Shown in pieces: positions 61,417 to 64,000 of a DNA stretch of 64,000 nt (within the stretch, counting starts at the first letter, position 1; each line of letters starts with the position of its first letter). This DNA is from an uncultured Clostridia bacterium (GTDB lineage Bacteria; Bacillota; Clostridia; Christensenellales; Borkfalkiaceae): positions 58,697 through 122,696 of the forward strand of contig CAKQKE010000006.1 in assembly GCA_934247935.1 (NCBI GenBank). The letters are read 5' to 3'. Position numbers and translations under genes: made by a program. The notes below the pieces were generated by a model, which had not been told where the DNA came from, did no database searches, and saw only the letters and a program-made list of their open reading frames with translations.

Positions 61417-61445
61417 TTGACTAAACAGCGCAATTAATATACAAT
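61417..61445 (+). promoter_or_regulatory. Promoter of the MFS transporter gene
   Basis: TTGACT (61417-61422), 17 nt, TACAAT (61440-61445). The leader to the ATG at 61604 is about 150 nt. The palindrome CAATCAT-T-ATGATTG (61442-61456) overlaps the -10 box and start point, a typical repressor position. Confidence 0.75.
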
Positions 61446-61552
61446 CATTATGATTGCGTTGTGCTTGCAGTTTGCGCTGATATAAACATACGATCATATC
61501 TTTAATCGAGCGAAAAACGCAATCGTTTTTACTTAAAAGAAGAAAAATTATA

Positions 61553-61586
61553 CCGTGTTTACGCAATACGTATGCAATAAACACGG
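61553..61586. repeat. ATACGTAT-centred dyad repeat, copy 6, in the MFS leader
   Basis: CCGTGTTTA (61553-61561) is inverted exactly at 61578-61586, and the core palindrome ATACGTAT (61566-61573) shares the same centre. It ends 6 nt before the CGGAG ribosome binding site of the MFS gene. Confidence 0.7.
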
Positions 61587-61603
61587 CAATTCGGAGAAAA
61601 AAT

Positions 61604-62773
61604 ATGTATTCGTTTTTACTTGCTCTTATTTACGTCGCTTTTATAAGTTTGGGACTGCCCGACTCTCTTCTCGGTTCGGGCTGGCCGGTTATGCACGCCG
61701 AACTCGGGGTGAAAATTTCTTATATGGGCATTGTGACTATGGTCATTTCGGGCTGTACTATAATTTCAAGCCTGCTTTCGGACAAACTTACGAGAAAATT
61801 CAGCACGAAAATCGTCACCGTGGCGAGCGTCTTTTTGACCGTAATCGCCTTGTTCGGCTTTTCGTTTTCGAGTAAATTCTGGTTGCTGATACTTTTTGCC
61901 GTGCCTTATGGTTTGGGTGCGGGAGCAATCGACGCCGCACTAAATAATTACGTTGCACTGCATTACAAAGCCAAGCATATGAGTTGGCTGCACTGTTTTT
62001 GGGGCGTAGGCACTATAGCAAGTCCGTTTATAATGGGTTATGCGTTGAGCAATTTAAAGTGGAACGACGGATACAGAATAGTCGGTTTTATTCAACTTGC
62101 AATCGTTATGTTGCTGCTTGTCACGCTGCCCGTCTGGAAAGTCAACTCTTCAACTGCGGAAGAGGATAAAAAACCGGTCGGCATTGCAGACGCGCTTAAA
62201 ATTAAAGGCGTGCCGTTTCTTTTAATAGGGTTTTCGGCATACTGCGCGGCAGAAGCGACGGCTATGCAATGGGCGAGCACTTATTTCGTCGAAGTGAAAA
62301 AAATTTCTTCGGGTCAGGCGGCTAATTTTGCATCTCTTTTTTATATCGGTATTACCGCGGGAAGATTTTTAAGCGGGTTTATTACCGACAAATGGGGAGA
62401 CCGAAAAACAATAAGCATCGGCACGGGAATTTTGATTTGCGGCATTATTATATTGTGTTTGCCGATAAATTCTTATAAAATCGCGGTTGCGGCGTTCCTT
62501 TTGATAGGTTTTGGCTGTGCGCCGATTTATCCTTGCATAATTCACTCTACCCCATATAATTTCGGAGCGGAAAACTCAGGTGCGATTATCGGCATACAAA
62601 TGGCTAGCGCATACGTCGGTTCTACTTTTATGCCGCCGCTTTTCGGAGTGATTGCAAACGCGATAGGTTTTTCGATTATGCCGTATTATCTTTTGATTTT
62701 CGTACTTTTGATGATAACAATGGTACAACTGACCTTTAAAGTCACCGCAAAACAAAATAATTTGCTGAAGTGA
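61604..62773 (+). CDS. MFS transporter, fucose/sugar-permease-like
   Basis: A 389-residue membrane protein with 12 predicted helices. The first helix has GLPDSLLGSGWPVMHAELG, followed by the A-like loop SGCTIISSLLSDKLTRKFSTK; PYGLGAGAIDAALNNYVALHY and WLHCFWGVGTIASPFIMG are typical of sugar permeases of the FucP/YfkF type. The second half repeats the loop as GRFLSGFITDKWGDRKTI. The substrate is likely a sugar or similar small polar compound. CGGAG precedes the ATG. A bidirectional terminator follows. Confidence 0.9.
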   Translation: MYSFLLALIYVAFISLGLPDSLLGSGWPVMHAELGVKISYMGIVTMVISGCTIISSLLSDKLTRKFSTKIVTVASVFLTVIALFGFSFSSKFWLLILFAVPYGLGAGAIDAALNNYVALHYKAKHMSWLHCFWGVGTIASPFIMGYALSNLKWNDGYRIVGFIQLAIVMLLLVTLPVWKVNSSTAEEDKKPVGIADALKIKGVPFLLIGFSAYCAAEATAMQWASTYFVEVKKISSGQAANFASLFYIGITAGRFLSGFITDKWGDRKTISIGTGILICGIIILCLPINSYKIAVAAFLLIGFGCAPIYPCIIHSTPYNFGAENSGAIIGIQMASAYVGSTFMPPLFGVIANAIGFSIMPYYLLIFVLLMITMVQLTFKVTAKQNNLLK

Positions 62774-62886
62774 TGAAGTTTTATAATTAAAATTGATATT
62801 TAAACTAAACTGCAGCGTGATAAAAAAGCAACATAAGGCGCGGAAACACTTAAAGATAACCTTATTTACAGACATTTAACTTAAAT

Positions 62887-62929
62887 AAAACAAAAAAACA
62901 AGCAATTTTCTTGCTTGTTTTTTTGTTTT
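62887..62929. terminator. Bidirectional terminator between MFS and NTase-like genes
   Basis: A perfect 19-bp stem (62887-62905 with 62911-62929, GC part CAAGCAA/TTGCTTG) has A-runs before and T-runs after on both strands. It serves the converging MFS and NTase-like genes. Confidence 0.85.
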
Positions 62930-63018
62930 ATAAGTTTGGTTTTTACAAGAATTACCTTTTGCATTTTCTAATTATGTTGCTATATATTAATCCACAAATT
63001 TGCCTTTGCTTTTATGTA

Positions 63019-63660
63019 TTATTCTTCAAAATATCCTTTCTTTTGACACATTTCGTTTATTGCTTCGGCATATATCGAACGAGAGTGCTTCTGTGGGTTG
63101 TTATTATTGTTTTTCTTTTCTATATAGTAATCCCGCAACTCTCCCCAATATCCGTTTTCGTTTAACCAATCAATCTTGTCTGGCAAAGTTTTAAACCCAA
63201 CGCCTTGATATTCCCAAGTATAAGTTTGATTATCCTTATTATATCGAATATACTGCTGTCTTCCATCTTTGCAATTATAGACAATTGCAAAATCACAACT
63301 ATGAACGATTCTCGAGTTTTCTCTATCCTTCATTTTTATTGTTAGCACGCGAGTTGAATCTTCACAATAATCATAACCATACCGCCTTACCACTTTATCC
63401 AAAGCATTTCGAATGATTGTTCTGATTTCCTTTGGTTTATAGTTTTCGTCATCGTCATTGACTTCAATATTGACGTCAAAATCAAAGCCAATGTTCGACT
63501 TTCTATCATAAGTAATCATGTTTCTACTTGAACTACCTATAAAGGTAAATTGAAAAGTAAAATTATCTCTTACACTTTTCTGTCCTTCATGAATAATGCC
63601 TAACAATTTCGCTTTTACCGGCGTCGCAACCTTTTTAGTTACATAACAAAAATCATGCAT
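63019..63660 (-). CDS. Nucleotidyltransferase-fold protein of unknown function
   Basis: A 213-residue cytoplasmic protein. FIGSSSRNMITYD followed by NIGFDFDVNIEV, and later CDFAIVYN, fit the polymerase-beta-type nucleotidyltransferase pattern G-S...D-x-D...D, with the three acidic positions for metal binding. The middle (PKEIRTIIRNALDKVVRRYG) is the helix that usually separates the second and third acidic strands. The C-terminal ~60 residues are charged (EKKNNNNNPQKHSRS). I chose the ATG at 63660 because GAGGTGG lies 5 nt upstream; a GTG three codons earlier is part of it. It could be a minimal NTase toxin or a nucleotide second-messenger synthase; nothing adjacent decides. Confidence 0.7.
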   Translation of the reverse strand: MHDFCYVTKKVATPVKAKLLGIIHEGQKSVRDNFTFQFTFIGSSSRNMITYDRKSNIGFDFDVNIEVNDDDENYKPKEIRTIIRNALDKVVRRYGYDYCEDSTRVLTIKMKDRENSRIVHSCDFAIVYNCKDGRQQYIRYNKDNQTYTWEYQGVGFKTLPDKIDWLNENGYWGELRDYYIEKKNNNNNPQKHSRSIYAEAINEMCQKKGYFEE

Positions 63661-63697
63661 ATTAACCACCTCAAAATATATTTCCCCAAGCCGACCT

Positions 63698-63718
63698 TTT
63701 GGTATTTATCACACCAAA
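63698..63718. repeat. Small inverted repeat in the NTase-like gene leader
   Basis: TTTGGT (63698-63703) and ACCAAA (63713-63718) flank a 9-nt spacer just after the predicted transcription start, a possible operator. Confidence 0.35.
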
Positions 63719-63725
63719 TCGGACA

Positions 63726-63754
63726 ATTATACACAATCAAATCCCATTTGTCAA
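63726..63754 (-). promoter_or_regulatory. Perfect consensus promoter of the NTase-like gene
   Basis: Minus strand TTGACA (63754-63749), exactly 17 nt, TATAAT (63731-63726). Confidence 0.9.
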
Positions 63755-63807
63755 GATATATATTATTTTTTAATAAAATTTTAAGTATTATTTATTGTCT
63801 TGCACAA

Positions 63808-64000
63808 TAGCGCGCCCTCAGCCGAGCGGGCACAAGCACGCGAACGCCACGCAGCGTCAGCGTAGTATAGGGGGCTCCCCCTATGCCGCGACATTAAAAA
63901 AGAAGCAATGAAAAATTGCCCTCTTTTGTAAAAATAATTTATCCTTATATTGTAGCGCGCCCTCAGCCGAGCGGGCGCAAGCACGCGAACGCCACGCAGC
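63808..64000. repeat. GC-rich 48-bp direct repeats at the window end
   Basis: A 48-bp unit beginning TAGCGCGCCCTCAGCCGAGC occurs at 63808-63855 and at 63953-64000 with one mismatch, a 145-bp period; the second copy runs into the window edge and may continue. Between them lie a palindrome ATAGGGGGCTCCCCCTAT (63867-63884) and a GCAATGAAAAATTGC stem. The unit is far more GC-rich than its surroundings and has no plausible coding frame. Confidence 0.65.

Overview
The window looks like chromosome of a low-to-mid GC, endospore-forming member of the Bacillota (class Clostridia), probably a gut or other plant-polysaccharide degrader. The sporulation and germination genes (a ger operon, spoIIE), strong GGAGG ribosome binding sites, many TTGACA-N17-TATAAT promoters, large secreted lipoproteins with VAGC/FTGC-type lipoboxes and AraC-controlled glycoside hydrolase clusters support this. 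A finer taxonomic call is not possible from the sequence alone. No phage, transposase, plasmid gene or CRISPR array was seen.

Region 1 (1-37,600) is accessory carbohydrate metabolism in three blocks, each next to an AraC-family regulator. Block A: a divergent AraC regulator (6074) faces a Gfo/Idh/MocA oxidoreductase and a giant secreted beta-helix enzyme cut by the left window edge. Block B: an AraC regulator (27625-28512) precedes nine same-strand genes running from 27318 down to 12427. They encode a carboxypeptidase-regulatory/CBM9-like lipoprotein, a GH43 lipoprotein, a helical-repeat lipoprotein, a CUT1 ABC sugar importer (binding protein, two permeases, a 62-residue membrane peptide and an unusually large ATPase) and a cytoplasmic GH2 beta-galactosidase-like enzyme. 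The arrangement fits external trimming and capture of an oligosaccharide, import, then intracellular hydrolysis. Block C: a divergent AraC regulator (36845) faces a Cys-repeat lipoprotein and a domain-swapped, surface-anchored GH3 enzyme. Between A and B lie a small lipoprotein, an autoinhibited Fic protein with its own palindromic operator, and a two-gene membrane glycosyltransferase operon.

Region 2 (37,600-52,300) is mostly core: a tRNA-Arg(CCU), a DUF4177-like small protein, clpB, a ribbon-helix-helix regulator, the gerA-gerB-gerC germinant receptor operon with a sigma-G-like promoter, a YjjG-like HAD phosphatase, spoIIE, a small membrane protein, and the trmN6-rsmI RNA methyltransferase pair.

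Region 3 (52,300-64,000) holds a cupin protein, an NSS-family sodium symporter, a CPCC-domain protein, a membrane protein, a 1213-residue coiled lipoprotein, an MFS transporter and a nucleotidyltransferase-like protein, ending in GC-rich direct repeats. A family of six ~40-bp interrupted palindromes centred on ATACGTAT is scattered through intergenic DNA of the whole window and is the least explained signal here.
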